Of a stretch of DNA of 64,000 nucleotides, positions 37,407 to 45,926 are shown piece by piece (position 1 is the first letter of the stretch; each line of letters starts with the position of its first letter). Made by a program: the position numbers and the translations under genes. The notes beneath the pieces are model-generated. The model was not told the DNA's origin. It made no database searches and saw only the letters and a program-made list of their open reading frames with translations. Origin of the DNA: Pirellulimonas nuda (GTDB taxonomy: Bacteria > Planctomycetota > Planctomycetia > Pirellulales > Lacipirellulaceae); contig NZ_CP036291.1 of NCBI RefSeq assembly GCF_007750855.1, positions 2,046,001-2,110,000 on the forward strand, written 5' to 3'.

Positions 37407-37928
37407 TCAGTCGCGCCGCGGGCGTCGCAGTACCATGCCGTCCTTCTCGGCCCGCTCGAACGACTTCGGGAACACCCGCTTGAACAGGTTCAGCGAGAAC
37501 TCGCAGCGGTCGGCCGGGCTCAGCCCGCGGGCGGCGCCCACCAGGTGCAGGTAGCTCACCAGGCTCAGCCTGCCCTGCAGCCGGATAGCGAAGTCCGGCG
37601 CCACGGCGCTGATCGGGACCGTCCGGCCCCGTCGGGTCAGGAATCGCCGATCCTGCAGCACCGAGTCGAGCGACGGCTCGTCCTCGCCGAAGCCGGTGCC
37701 GAACTCCAGTTCGACATTCAGCGAGTAGGCCTCGACGATCACCGCGTGCATCGCCTTGAGCGCGGCCTTCTGCTCGTCGATCGTGCCGCGAAACGGCTTG
37801 GCCCTGCGGAATGCCTTCACGGCCCGCAGCACGTCCGCGTTGAAACGGCGTCGCTCGTTTATCACGTCCTCCACGCCGAGCGGCTCGTGGTCCTGGTCGT
37901 CGCTCGGGTTGTAGTCGTACTCGTTCAT
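37407..37928 (-). CDS. Hypothetical protein of the modification cassette
   Basis: This 173-residue protein starts MNEYDYNPSDDQDHEPL after a strong ribosome-binding site (CACGGAGAACCAGACG), one of several near-identical leaders. It contains FRGTIDEQKAALKAMHAVIV and LSLVSYLHLVGAARGLSPAD. No domain is recognised. It lies downstream of the amidoligase and amidotransferase genes on the same strand. Confidence 0.5.
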   Translation of the reverse strand: MNEYDYNPSDDQDHEPLGVEDVINERRRFNADVLRAVKAFRRAKPFRGTIDEQKAALKAMHAVIVEAYSLNVELEFGTGFGEDEPSLDSVLQDRRFLTRRGRTVPISAVAPDFAIRLQGRLSLVSYLHLVGAARGLSPADRCEFSLNLFKRVFPKSFERAEKDGMVLRRPRRD

Positions 37929-38008
37929 CGTCTGGTTCTCCGTGCTGGGGAAAGGTTGCCCGCGGCGGTACGCCCGCCGCGGGCGGAAAAAGATCGTCGA
38001 TCGTCGCG

Positions 38009-38548
38009 CTACTGGCCGAGCTTGGTGCGGGCCATCTTCCAGGCCCGCATCTGCCCGGAGTGGCCGCCGTTCTTTCGCATCCAGACGGCGTAGTCGCGGA
38101 GCGTCCGGCCGAGCGACATGCTGTAGGCGTTCGGGTGCGGGTGGTTGTTCAGCTCTTCGCCGTTCTGCTCGATCCAGCGGGCGAACTCGTCGCGCCGCTT
38201 CGCTTCGCGCTGGCGCCGCAGGTTGTACTTGGCGACCTCGACCGCGCGCTGGGCCCGCTGGTCGCCCTTGACCTGGCCGACACGTTCGACGCAGTCGCAG
38301 CCCACCTTGAACTCTTTGCCGTCGCTGCTGACGCAGTGGCAGACGTGGGCGATCCCCTGCCCGCAATAGTCGCAGCTGCTCATGGGCTGGCCCGGCGCCC
38401 CGACGATCAGCTCAATCTCTTCGCCGTTGGGGGCGTAGGTGGTCACCTTCTGCGGGCCGACCTCGTGCGAGTAGCCGACGTAGCGGAACGGCGCCTTGCC
38501 GAGGCCGGCGGCCTCGAACGGGTGGACCTGGTGGGTGGTGGCGTTCAT
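38009..38548 (-). CDS. Cys-rich hypothetical protein
   Basis: This 179-residue protein has a zinc-binding cluster (CDYCGQGI, CHCVS, VGCDCVERVG), then a basic helix (LRRQREAKRRDEFARWIEQN). No family can be named. The upstream leader is again CACGGAGACCAAGACG, and it probably belongs to the same operon as its neighbours. Confidence 0.5.
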   Translation of the reverse strand: MNATTHQVHPFEAAGLGKAPFRYVGYSHEVGPQKVTTYAPNGEEIELIVGAPGQPMSSCDYCGQGIAHVCHCVSSDGKEFKVGCDCVERVGQVKGDQRAQRAVEVAKYNLRRQREAKRRDEFARWIEQNGEELNNHPHPNAYSMSLGRTLRDYAVWMRKNGGHSGQMRAWKMARTKLGQ

Positions 38549-38604
38549 CGTCTTGGTCTCCGTGGTGGGGATAGGAAAAGTCGGTCGGTCGGTCGGTCGG
38601 TCGC

Positions 38605-39297
38605 TCAGGCGGTCACGTCCACGGCGCCCAGGTCGAGCCCGCGGGTCGCGATCTTGCCGTCGCGGATCCGGTACTCGAGTGCCCGCTCGTCGCGGATCTT
38701 GCGGACGCCGGGCAGCCCGCCCGGCAGGCTGGCGAGGTACGTTCCCTCGCGGGTCGATCCGGTGTGCAGCGGCTGCGTCCCCGATCGCAGGACGACCATC
38801 CGCAGCGGGTTGCGCCACAGCGCCATCGTCGCCAGCGGGGCGCCCCCGCAGAGCTTGGCGGCCTTCGCGACGCGCTGGAGCATCGTCCCGTCGAGCTCCT
38901 CGACCAGCAGCGCCAGCGTCTCGCTGTCGCACTGCGTGGTGGGCGAAAGCATGTAGCCCTCGTTCAGCTCCTCGTGCTGGTGGATCACGCCGTTGTGGAC
39001 CAGCCAGCCCCCGTCGCAGGCAAACGGGTGGTTGTTCAGGTTGTTGCTGGGCGAGCCGTGGGTGGCGTAGCGGCAATGGCCGATCAGCATCCGGGCGTCG
39101 TGGGCCATCGCCAGGCAGCCGATGTAGTCGCTGATCTTCCCGGTCCGCTTGAACATCTTGAGCCGGCCGCGGGCGTCGACCCAGGCGAAGCCGAAGGCGT
39201 GGGGCCCGCGTCGCTGGGTGACCTCGGCGATCCGCGCCAGCCGGTCGATGTTGAAGGTCTGGCCGGGGGTCGCGACGAATCCGAATAGTCCGCACAT
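38605..39297 (-). CDS. Class II glutamine amidotransferase (Ntn hydrolase)
   Basis: This 230-residue protein is a stand-alone glutaminase domain. The catalytic nucleophile is Cys2 (MCGLFG), exposed after Met removal, with GHCRYATHGSP and HNGVI as substrate and oxyanion motifs. It releases ammonia from glutamine for a partner. The amidoligase gene 90 bases upstream is an obvious partner. Its leader is the shared CACGGAG motif. Confidence 0.85.
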   Translation of the reverse strand: MCGLFGFVATPGQTFNIDRLARIAEVTQRRGPHAFGFAWVDARGRLKMFKRTGKISDYIGCLAMAHDARMLIGHCRYATHGSPSNNLNNHPFACDGGWLVHNGVIHQHEELNEGYMLSPTTQCDSETLALLVEELDGTMLQRVAKAAKLCGGAPLATMALWRNPLRMVVLRSGTQPLHTGSTREGTYLASLPGGLPGVRKIRDERALEYRIRDGKIATRGLDLGAVDVTA

Positions 39298-39387
39298 GAT
39301 GAACTCCGTGGTGGGTGGTGAAGCGTGGAAGGAAACCGCCGGTCGGGCGGACCCGCCCCCAGCGTGGGGGCGGGTCGTCGGCCGCGA

Positions 39388-40218
39388 TCAGCTCGCGGCG
39401 TCGTACTTCTTCGCGAGCCGCATCAGCTCGGCCTTGACCTGCTTGGCGCCGGGGGCGGGGGTGCAGTCCAGGTCGCCGTAGACCCGCTTGGCGCGGCCCT
39501 TGGTCCAGCCCAGGTGGTAGAACAGCCGGTTCAGCTCCGTCTGGCCTTCGCCGCCCCGCTTGATCGGGCTCGTCTCGACCGTCGGCTTCGCGATCCACTT
39601 CACCTTGCGGGTCTCGATCGCCCGCTCAACCAGGCCCAGGGCCATCCGCAGGTAGCCGACGACCTTCACCTCGTTGAGCGTTCCGGCGAACGCCCGGAAC
39701 TCGACGGCTGGGCGGCGTCCGCTGTGGACGTTGGTCAGGTTCAGCACGCGGTAGCGATCGCTCGGGAGGACGCGGCGGGCGACGATCTCGGTCACGCTAC
39801 GGATGCCGCGACAGTAGCTGCCCCGCTCGCGCTTCTTGGTGCCGGTCGAAGCGTAGATGGCCCGCTCGAAGTTGGAGACCATCGTCGTGAGCCGATCGAG
39901 GTTGACCGGGCTGGTCGTGAAGCCGCCGACGTGGATGTGCAGGCCGCAGGACTCGTTGACGCGGGCGCCGCGACGCTTCAGCTCGGCGAGCACCGTCAGC
40001 ACCTGCTGGAGGCCGTCGACGCCCTTGAGGACGGGCGAGACGAACTCGACGCCGACCCGATTGCCGCGGGCGTAGATCGACCCGTCGCCTTCGGCCGTCC
40101 AGCCCTGGGGGAGCCACTCGACTTGCAGGCCGCGGTGGTAGCCGCCGCGGATCGCGCCGTACTCGGCGGGCATGGTCGTCTCGAACTCGATGCCGAAAGT
40201 GAGGTCGTTGGCCGTCAT
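39388..40218 (-). CDS. Amidoligase-family protein
   Basis: This 276-residue protein looks like the putative amidoligase family (PF12224-like): TFGIEFETTMP, the Asp-rich strand GWTAEGDGSI, GVEFVSP, the His pair in CGLHIHVGG, and PAVEFRAFAGTLN. Such enzymes are predicted to have a glutamine-synthetase-like fold and to join carboxylates to amines using ATP. Neighbouring GATase II could supply ammonia. The substrate (peptide, nucleobase side chain or metabolite) is unknown. Confidence 0.75.
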   Translation of the reverse strand: MTANDLTFGIEFETTMPAEYGAIRGGYHRGLQVEWLPQGWTAEGDGSIYARGNRVGVEFVSPVLKGVDGLQQVLTVLAELKRRGARVNESCGLHIHVGGFTTSPVNLDRLTTMVSNFERAIYASTGTKKRERGSYCRGIRSVTEIVARRVLPSDRYRVLNLTNVHSGRRPAVEFRAFAGTLNEVKVVGYLRMALGLVERAIETRKVKWIAKPTVETSPIKRGGEGQTELNRLFYHLGWTKGRAKRVYGDLDCTPAPGAKQVKAELMRLAKKYDAAS

Positions 40219-40493
40219 CGTGGTCTCCGTGCCGGGGTGTTCAGTCGTTCGCGAACGTCAATCGCGATGGACTGACTATCGATGACCAAACAACCCGCGC
40301 GAGGAGGCATTTCGGGTCGAGCCGGCTAGAGCCAAACCGATCGAGACGCGGTCGGCTCAGGCCCGCTAGAGCCGGCCGAGGGGGGAGAATCCCGAAGATT
40401 TCCGAGAATAGTCGGGCGGCTCTAGCCGGCCAGCGCCGTTGCAGCGTGGATCAGCGCCGCGGCTAGGTGGAACAGCGCCGCGGCAAGCGCGGG
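40219..40493. promoter_or_regulatory. Intergenic region with GGCTAGAGCC repeats
   Basis: This 275-base region precedes the amidoligase operon. GGCTAGAGCC occurs at 40,324-40,333, a near copy at 40,365-40,373, and the inverse GGCTCTAGCC at 40,418-40,427. A palindromic TCGTTCGCGAACG lies near 40,245. They may be operators for the leftward operon and a stem ending the leftward transcript of the ABC/GNAT gene. Confidence 0.4.
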
Positions 40494-41867
40494 TCAGCCC
40501 GCCGCCGCGCGGAATCCGACGCGGCGCCCAGCCCGTACGCGTTCGACCTCGCCCGTGGCCGTCAATCGACGCAGCGCCGACGCGGCCTGGCGCCGATCGA
40601 TCCCCGCCCGTCGGGCGATCGCCGCGTCGCCCATCAGCCCGTCGGGCTTCAGCGCCGCCAGAACAGTTGCGGCCGTGGCGTCTGCAAAGATCCGCGGCCG
40701 ATCGGCGAGGATCGCCTCGGCCTGGTCGCGAGGCATCGGGGGCCCAACGTACTCGAAGCCTCCCGTGAGCCGTTCCATCGAGCAGCCCGTGATCTTGCTC
40801 TTCACGCCCGGCGGCGTCACACGGCCGAACCTCGCAACCCGCCACAACGGGCTCGCCGCGCGGTAGTGGATCATCCCCGGGTGACTGGTGGTGCCGGCGG
40901 CGATCCCGCCGAGCCCCGTCCACAGCGACGCGCAGCACTCGCTGATCCGGTTGCCGATGCCGATCCCCTGGTAGTCGGGCAGCACTACCGTGCGGTGCTC
41001 GCGCATGTCCCCCGACCGCCGGTTACGCGTCATCCGGTGGACCCACGCGCTGAACGCTACCGGCTCGTCGCCCCAGAACGCAGCGAAGCAAACCGCGGCC
41101 CCCATCAGGCGCGTGTCGAGATAGTGATGCCTGCGAAAGAGCACCCAGGCCGAAGGGTGGACGCGAGCGACACGCAGCTCGATCGCTGGATGGCCCCCTG
41201 ACCACGGTCGCTGAAGACGCCCCCTTGCCAGTTGCTGGCTGCTCATGTCCAGCACCCAGTCGGGCGCCAGCCAGTCGAGCACGTCGTAGTGACAGGTGAC
41301 GGCGACAAACTGCTTGGTCGGGCCGAAGCGGTCTTTGCGGACGCTTCTGGCGATCGCCGCCGAGCCGACCTTCGCCACGGTGCGGTCGACCACCGAAGTA
41401 AACTCGTCGAACGCCAACAGCCCTCCGCCAGCATCGGACTCGCCGCTGGCGAGCAACGCGCGGGCCAGGTCGCAGCGGAACTTCTCGCCCCCCGACAGAA
41501 CCGCGTACGGCTTCACCCAACTCGGCGGGCTGCTGAAGCCCACCGCGGTGAGCGTCTGCGTGAGCATCTTGATCGGTACGCCGGGGAATGAGTCGATCAC
41601 CGCCTTGCCGGAGGGCCAGTCGTGCCCCTCCACGAAGCGGTCGCCATACGCCTGCCGAGCGACCGTGCTTTTTCCCGAGCCGCTGGGGCCGACGATCACG
41701 CCGATCCGCCAGGGCCGGCCGTCGATCAGCTCGTCGCTGGCCGGCAGCTCGACGCTGTAGCTGACGCGGGCGGTCTTCTCGACCTTCAGGTCGAACATCC
41801 CACGCACCTGGTCCACGGCAAACCCGCTCGGGACCCGGCAGGTCGCCTCTACATCGAACTGCGGCAT
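40494..41867 (-). CDS. ABC-type ATPase fused to an acetyltransferase-like domain (COG2401-like)
   Basis: This 457-residue protein joins a soluble ABC ATPase (Walker A VGPSGSGKSTVA near residue 55, signature LSGGEKFRCDLARALL, Walker B LLAFDEFTS) to a GNAT-like domain (WVLFRRHHYL near residue 240, AFSAWVHR, VVLPDYQGIGIGNRISE), with a C-terminal winged helix (AIARRAGIDRRQAASALRRL). No membrane segments are present, so it is not a transporter. The combination is known as COG2401 and is spread on phages and mobile elements; its substrate is unknown. The ATG at 41,867 has GGAG upstream. Confidence 0.8.
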   Translation of the reverse strand: MPQFDVEATCRVPSGFAVDQVRGMFDLKVEKTARVSYSVELPASDELIDGRPWRIGVIVGPSGSGKSTVARQAYGDRFVEGHDWPSGKAVIDSFPGVPIKMLTQTLTAVGFSSPPSWVKPYAVLSGGEKFRCDLARALLASGESDAGGGLLAFDEFTSVVDRTVAKVGSAAIARSVRKDRFGPTKQFVAVTCHYDVLDWLAPDWVLDMSSQQLARGRLQRPWSGGHPAIELRVARVHPSAWVLFRRHHYLDTRLMGAAVCFAAFWGDEPVAFSAWVHRMTRNRRSGDMREHRTVVLPDYQGIGIGNRISECCASLWTGLGGIAAGTTSHPGMIHYRAASPLWRVARFGRVTPPGVKSKITGCSMERLTGGFEYVGPPMPRDQAEAILADRPRIFADATAATVLAALKPDGLMGDAAIARRAGIDRRQAASALRRLTATGEVERVRAGRRVGFRAAAG

Positions 41868-42021
41868 CGCTCCGCGGGGGCTAGGGATGGCGCGGCTGAC
41901 GCTGCGGGGGCAGCGCGGCAAAGCCGCGGGGGCTGGAGACTACGGGGACGCGCGGCCGCGATGCAGTGGCGTGGTTCTCCGGGGTCCGCGTTCCGCCGTG
42001 GCGGACATCCCCAGCCCCCGC

Positions 42022-42036
42022 TGCGAAGCAGCGCCT
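42022..42036 (-). terminator. Small hairpin after the ParB-like gene
   Basis: CGCTGC-GAA-GCAGCG forms a short stem-loop 12 bases after the stop of the ParB-like gene. There is no T run, so it may only be a weak terminator or transcript stabiliser. Confidence 0.35.
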
Positions 42037-42047
42037 CCCCCAGCCCC

Positions 42048-42761
42048 CTAAATGGTCAACAGCTTGCAGGTCCGTCCGTCCTTGCACAGCCGCTCGTACA
42101 GCTCGCGCTGCTGCTTCTCGTCCTCGCATTCAACGATCACCTGGAACGCCTCGGGGACGCGGGCCTCGGCGTGTTTCTTCTCGTCCTCGGCCAGCAGCCC
42201 GTCGCCCATCATGTCGGCCAACAGCAGGTCGTCGAACACGCCCGGCATCTCCTCGGTCGCCTCGGCTTCGACCTCCAGCAAGAAGCTCGCCAGGTCGTCC
42301 GTGAAAGCACCCTGCATCCGCTGGTTGTTGGCTGCTACGTTGGCGGCCCGCTGTTTGGCCCGCGACCATTCGACGATCCGCACGGCGAACCGGTTGCCCC
42401 CGAGCGTCAGCGAAGCGGATCCGTCTGCCGCGTGCTCCAGCCGGGGCTCGTCGCCGTATTCTGCCCTGAGCTGCTCGATCCGTTGGTGCCCGGCCACCAG
42501 CTCGCCGGTGGTGCGGTTGAAGGTGATCCCGCTAAGGTCGCCAAACCGTCGGAGGCTCGCTCGCAGGGCACGTTTTGCCTCGTCGCTGATCTTCCGCGGG
42601 TTGGCGGCGTCTGGGTGCAGATCGTTCAGCACGGCGGGCAAGCCGGCGCCGCTGACAGCGGATCCGGACTTGGATGCCTTGGCCCGGGAGCGTGGTTTGA
42701 CGGCGGCGGGCTTCTTGGCCGGTTGCGAACCCGGCTTCTTCGCAGAAGGCTTCTTGTTCAT
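42048..42761 (-). CDS. ParB-like nuclease-domain protein
   Basis: This 237-residue protein has a Lys/Ala/Pro-rich leader (KKPGSQPAKKPAAVKPRSRA) and a ParB N-terminal-like domain: LHPDAANPRKISDEAKRAL, GDLSGITFNRTTGELVAGHQ and VEWSRAKQRAANVAANN. It lacks the C-terminal DNA-partition HTH of chromosomal ParB. ParB-like CTPase/nuclease domains of this kind accompany DNA-modification genes on mobile elements. It lies 180 bases upstream of the COG2401-like gene. Confidence 0.78.
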   Translation of the reverse strand: MNKKPSAKKPGSQPAKKPAAVKPRSRAKASKSGSAVSGAGLPAVLNDLHPDAANPRKISDEAKRALRASLRRFGDLSGITFNRTTGELVAGHQRIEQLRAEYGDEPRLEHAADGSASLTLGGNRFAVRIVEWSRAKQRAANVAANNQRMQGAFTDDLASFLLEVEAEATEEMPGVFDDLLLADMMGDGLLAEDEKKHAEARVPEAFQVIVECEDEKQQRELYERLCKDGRTCKLLTI

Positions 42762-43071
42762 GGCGGCTATCCTGGCCGACTAGGCGTCCATTTTTCTGGT
42801 GAGCGCGTCAGGACTACCAGTCCTCCAATCCTGACCGGTGGGCGATCGTCCGGGCGCGGACGCTCTGGGCACAGTTGTTTCTAAGCTGATTGCGAGCTGG
42901 GACTCGTCCGGATGACCGCGACCTGCAACAGGACTACCTCGCTCGCTGCGGGGTTGGTAGTCCTGTTGTTGGCGATAGGGTGTTGCCACGATTGCACCCT
43001 CGCTAGGCCTTGGCCAGGCGCATCCGGAACACTCTACTTTGGTCGTTCGCCTTTCTCTGGGACGACCACTT
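42762..43071. promoter_or_regulatory. Divergent promoter region with nested palindromes
   Basis: This 310-base gap separates the ParB-like gene (leftward) from the Mrr gene (rightward) and has no gene. An inverted repeat CAACAGGACTACC (42,926-42,938) pairs with 42,956-42,968. Nearer to ParB, GTCAGGA (42,807-42,813) pairs with TCCTGAC (42,828-42,834), and AGGACT pairs with AGTCCT inside it. The shared AGGACTACC core suggests that one regulator controls both genes. Confidence 0.5.
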
Positions 43072-44112
43072 ATGAGCGCAAATTCCATGAGCGTATCACC
43101 GATCTGGATGGTCCGCGCCGGCAAGGGCGCGGAGAGCGTCGACGACTTTATCGAGGGAAGCTTCGTGGCGATCGACTGCTGCACCAGCGAGATCGGTCCG
43201 ATTGACGCTTCGACCGAGAAGAGTGACATCCAGCAGCGGCTCGCCCACCTGCGGCCCAGCGACAACCAAGCGAAGATCGGAGTGTGGGCGTCGCAGATCA
43301 AGCGGTTCCTCGGCGAGGTCGCGATCGGAGACGCCGTCACCACCTACGATCCGAATCAGCGCATCTATTTCCTGGGACAGATCACGTCGGATGCCAGCCC
43401 GCGTCCAAACGACGGGAGTAGCAGCCGAGCGGTGCGTTGGGAGGCTAAGATTCCGCGTGACAGGCTGTCGCCTAGCACGCGGAACACGCTGGGCGCCATC
43501 AGCACCCTGTTTCTCATCCAGGACGACGCGGCGGAAGACATGCGCCGGAATGCTATCCCGATTGGAGACCCCTCCCCTGCTGGACCGGCCACGGATTCTG
43601 GCGCCACGTCGAGTTCTCAAGCAGACGCCGAAGTCGAGGTGCTCGAGGATATGGCGACCAGATCACGTGAGTTCTTGGAAGATAGAATTGCCAAGCTCAC
43701 GTGGGAGCAAATGCAGGAACTTGCCGCGGAGATACTGCGTGCGATGGGATATCGGGCCCGTATCTCGCCTAAGGGAGCTGACCGGGGCGTAGACATCTTT
43801 GCATCTCCCGACGGTCTCGGCCTGGAAGAGCCGCGGATCTTTGTTGAGGTGAAGCACCGCCCAGGCACTTCTATCTCTGCCGACCAAGTACGGTCATTCG
43901 TCGGGGGCCGACAAGCGGGGGATCGTTGTCTCTACGTGAGCACCGGAGGTTTCACCAAAGACGCTCGGTACGAAGCAGAGCGGTCGAGCATCCCACTCAC
44001 GCTGGTAGCTTTGCCTGAGCTTCGCGAGCTGCTGACGGAACACTACCACAGATTCTCTCCCGCCGGTTCTGCGTTGATTCCTTTGCACAGGCTGTACTGG
44101 CCGGCGTTCTAG
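43072..44112 (+). CDS. Mrr-type restriction endonuclease with N-terminal PUA/EVE-like domain
   Basis: This 346-residue protein is a nuclease of the Mrr type. The catalytic domain (about residues 200-340) has the Asp in DRGVDIF, the ExK motif in FVEVKHR and QVRSFVGG. Residues 1-120 form an N-terminal domain of the PUA/EVE-like kind (WMVRAGKGAESV, GDAVTTYDPNQRIYFLG), which in related enzymes senses modified bases. It probably cuts modified invader DNA (type IV restriction). It is transcribed away from the modification-type cassette. Confidence 0.8.
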   Translation: MSANSMSVSPIWMVRAGKGAESVDDFIEGSFVAIDCCTSEIGPIDASTEKSDIQQRLAHLRPSDNQAKIGVWASQIKRFLGEVAIGDAVTTYDPNQRIYFLGQITSDASPRPNDGSSSRAVRWEAKIPRDRLSPSTRNTLGAISTLFLIQDDAAEDMRRNAIPIGDPSPAGPATDSGATSSSQADAEVEVLEDMATRSREFLEDRIAKLTWEQMQELAAEILRAMGYRARISPKGADRGVDIFASPDGLGLEEPRIFVEVKHRPGTSISADQVRSFVGGRQAGDRCLYVSTGGFTKDARYEAERSSIPLTLVALPELRELLTEHYHRFSPAGSALIPLHRLYWPAF

Positions 44113-44557
44113 GGTCTGGTTCCGATCGCAAGTCAGATTCGTTGAAGGATCAGCTGTCGGGCAAGTTGCCGAACGCTCCTGCTGCACGGCGCTCTTCCCA
44201 GCTCCGGTATGGATCACCCGCGTGGGGAAGCTTCCGTTCTTGACCATCAGCCGCCGACCCGCTCTTTCCCGCCGGCATTCGTGGGCCGCGACGAGTGCCG
44301 GCACCTCTACAACAATGGTTACCTGCCGCATCCGTCACGCCTCCTCGCGGATAGGCTCGCCGTGCCTAACTGCTCTCGGCACGTGACCACTTCTGGGTCT
44401 AGCGCTGGATCTGCTGGACGGCCCGCGACGACTCCGCTAACCTTCTCCTGGTGACTGGCCGTGACCCCGTCGGGTCGCTGAAATCGTGGTAGACATCAGC
44501 AGGACAGGCCGCCTTTTTGCCATTCAGGAACACGAGTAATGACGGGCCCGGTAAAAC
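44113..44557. other. Intergenic region left of the insertion sequence
   Basis: No gene or RNA is supported in these 445 bases. They separate the Mrr gene from the left end of the ISL3-type element and may include remnants displaced by its insertion, but nothing is recognisable. Confidence 0.35.
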
Positions 44558-45885
44558 TGGTCCATCCGGGTTTCATGTGGGTAGACTACGAATTTCCCTT
44601 GGAAAGGAGAGCCCAAGCGAGACACGGATTTGTACCAGCACCTGCTGGGCCTGGAGTCGCCCCGCCTCGGCGGACGTTCCGCTTGGAGGGTGGCCGAGGT
44701 GCGGCTGGATGTTGGGGCGGAGACGATCGAGGTGGTGGCGGAGCACCCGGAGGGGACGCCCGCCGCGGCGGGCTGCCCGGAGTGCGGGCTGTCGCTGGCC
44801 TGCTACGACCATGCGCCCCCGCGTAAGTGGCGCCACCTGGACAGCTGCCAGTTCAAGACCTACCTGATCGCGTCGATCCCGCGGGTTCAGTGCCCGGAGC
44901 ACGGCGTCCGCCAAGTGGGCGTGCCGTGGGCCGAGGGGTCGAGCCGGTTCACGCTGCTGTTCGAGCGGCTGGCGATCGACGTGCTGCTGGCGACGCAGAC
45001 GGTCAAGGGCGCGATGGGGCTGCTGCGGACCAATTGGGATCAGACCTGGAACATCGTGCAGCGCGCGGTGGCGCGGGGGAAGTCGCGGAAGGTCGATGGG
45101 CCGCTGCCGCGGATCGGCATCGACGAGAAGGCGTTCTCCAAGGGGCAGCGTTACCTCACGCTGCTGTACGACCTCGACCACAGCACGGTGGAGGCGATCT
45201 CCGATAGCAACGACACTGAGGCAGGGATCGACTGCTTTTCGCAGCTTTCTGAGGGCCAAATCGCCTCGGTCGAGGCGGTGGCGATGGACATGAGCGCCGC
45301 CTACGTCAAAGCGGCCAAGGCGGTAATCCCGCTGGCCGACCAGAAGATCGTCCACGACCGGTTCCACGTGATGCAGCTGGCGACGACCGCGGTCGATCAG
45401 GTGCGTCGCGGTGAGCACCGCCTGCTGGGGAGGGGGGAGACGAGCCCGCTGACCAAGACGCGTTACCTGTGGCTCACCAGCCTAGAGAACCTCAATGAAA
45501 AGCAGCGCGGACTACTCGACGAGGTCTGTGAGCAGAACCTCCAGACCGGCAAGGCGTGGGCCTACAAGGAGATGCTACGCGACCTGTGGCATCACGCAGA
45601 CGCCGCTTCGGCGACCGACTACTTCAAGGACTGGTACAAGCGGGTCATCCACACCAAGCTCGCGCCGATCAAGAAGGTCGCCCGCACCATCAAGCAACGG
45701 CTGGCCAACGTGATGAGCTACTGCACCCACGGCATCACCAACGCCGTGGCCGAAGGCGTCAACAGCAAGATCATGGCCATCAAGCGCCGCGTCGGCGGCT
45801 ACCGCAACAAGCAACACTTCAAAACCGCCATCTTCTTCTACTGCGGCGGGCTCAACCTGTACCCATGAAGAACCCGGATGGACCA
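44558..45885 (+). mobile_element. ISL3-family insertion sequence
   Basis: The element is about 1.33 kb and carries one transposase gene. Its ends are imperfect inverted repeats: TGGTCCATCCGGGTTTCATG from 44,558 and, inverted, TGGTCCATCCGGGTTCTTCA from 45,885 inward. I see no matching 8-bp target duplication at the flanks, so the insertion may be old or rearranged. It separates the Mrr/modification region from the AAA-led operon. Confidence 0.8.
44630..45868 (+). CDS. ISL3-family transposase
   Basis: This 412-residue transposase is intact. It has the N-terminal zinc finger (CPECGLSLACYDH and CPEHGVRQ), the DDE catalytic domain with Asp in IGIDEKAFSKG, Asp in AVAMDMSAAYVKAA and Glu in VAEGVNSKIMAIKRR, and a C-terminal GYRNKQHFKTAIFFYCGGL. 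The first available start is TTG 44,630 after DTD codons; the gene may initiate upstream at a non-ATG codon. It looks functional. Confidence 0.92.
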   Translation: MYQHLLGLESPRLGGRSAWRVAEVRLDVGAETIEVVAEHPEGTPAAAGCPECGLSLACYDHAPPRKWRHLDSCQFKTYLIASIPRVQCPEHGVRQVGVPWAEGSSRFTLLFERLAIDVLLATQTVKGAMGLLRTNWDQTWNIVQRAVARGKSRKVDGPLPRIGIDEKAFSKGQRYLTLLYDLDHSTVEAISDSNDTEAGIDCFSQLSEGQIASVEAVAMDMSAAYVKAAKAVIPLADQKIVHDRFHVMQLATTAVDQVRRGEHRLLGRGETSPLTKTRYLWLTSLENLNEKQRGLLDEVCEQNLQTGKAWAYKEMLRDLWHHADAASATDYFKDWYKRVIHTKLAPIKKVARTIKQRLANVMSYCTHGITNAVAEGVNSKIMAIKRRVGGYRNKQHFKTAIFFYCGGLNLYP

Positions 45886-45926
45886 TTTCTCTCACGTGAT
45901 GGAATCTGCCATTCTGTCGGCGGCGT

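Noticed and set aside
44550-45893. 8-bp target duplication of the ISL3 element
   Set aside because: The flanks (GGTAAAAC on the left, TTTCTCTC on the right) do not match.
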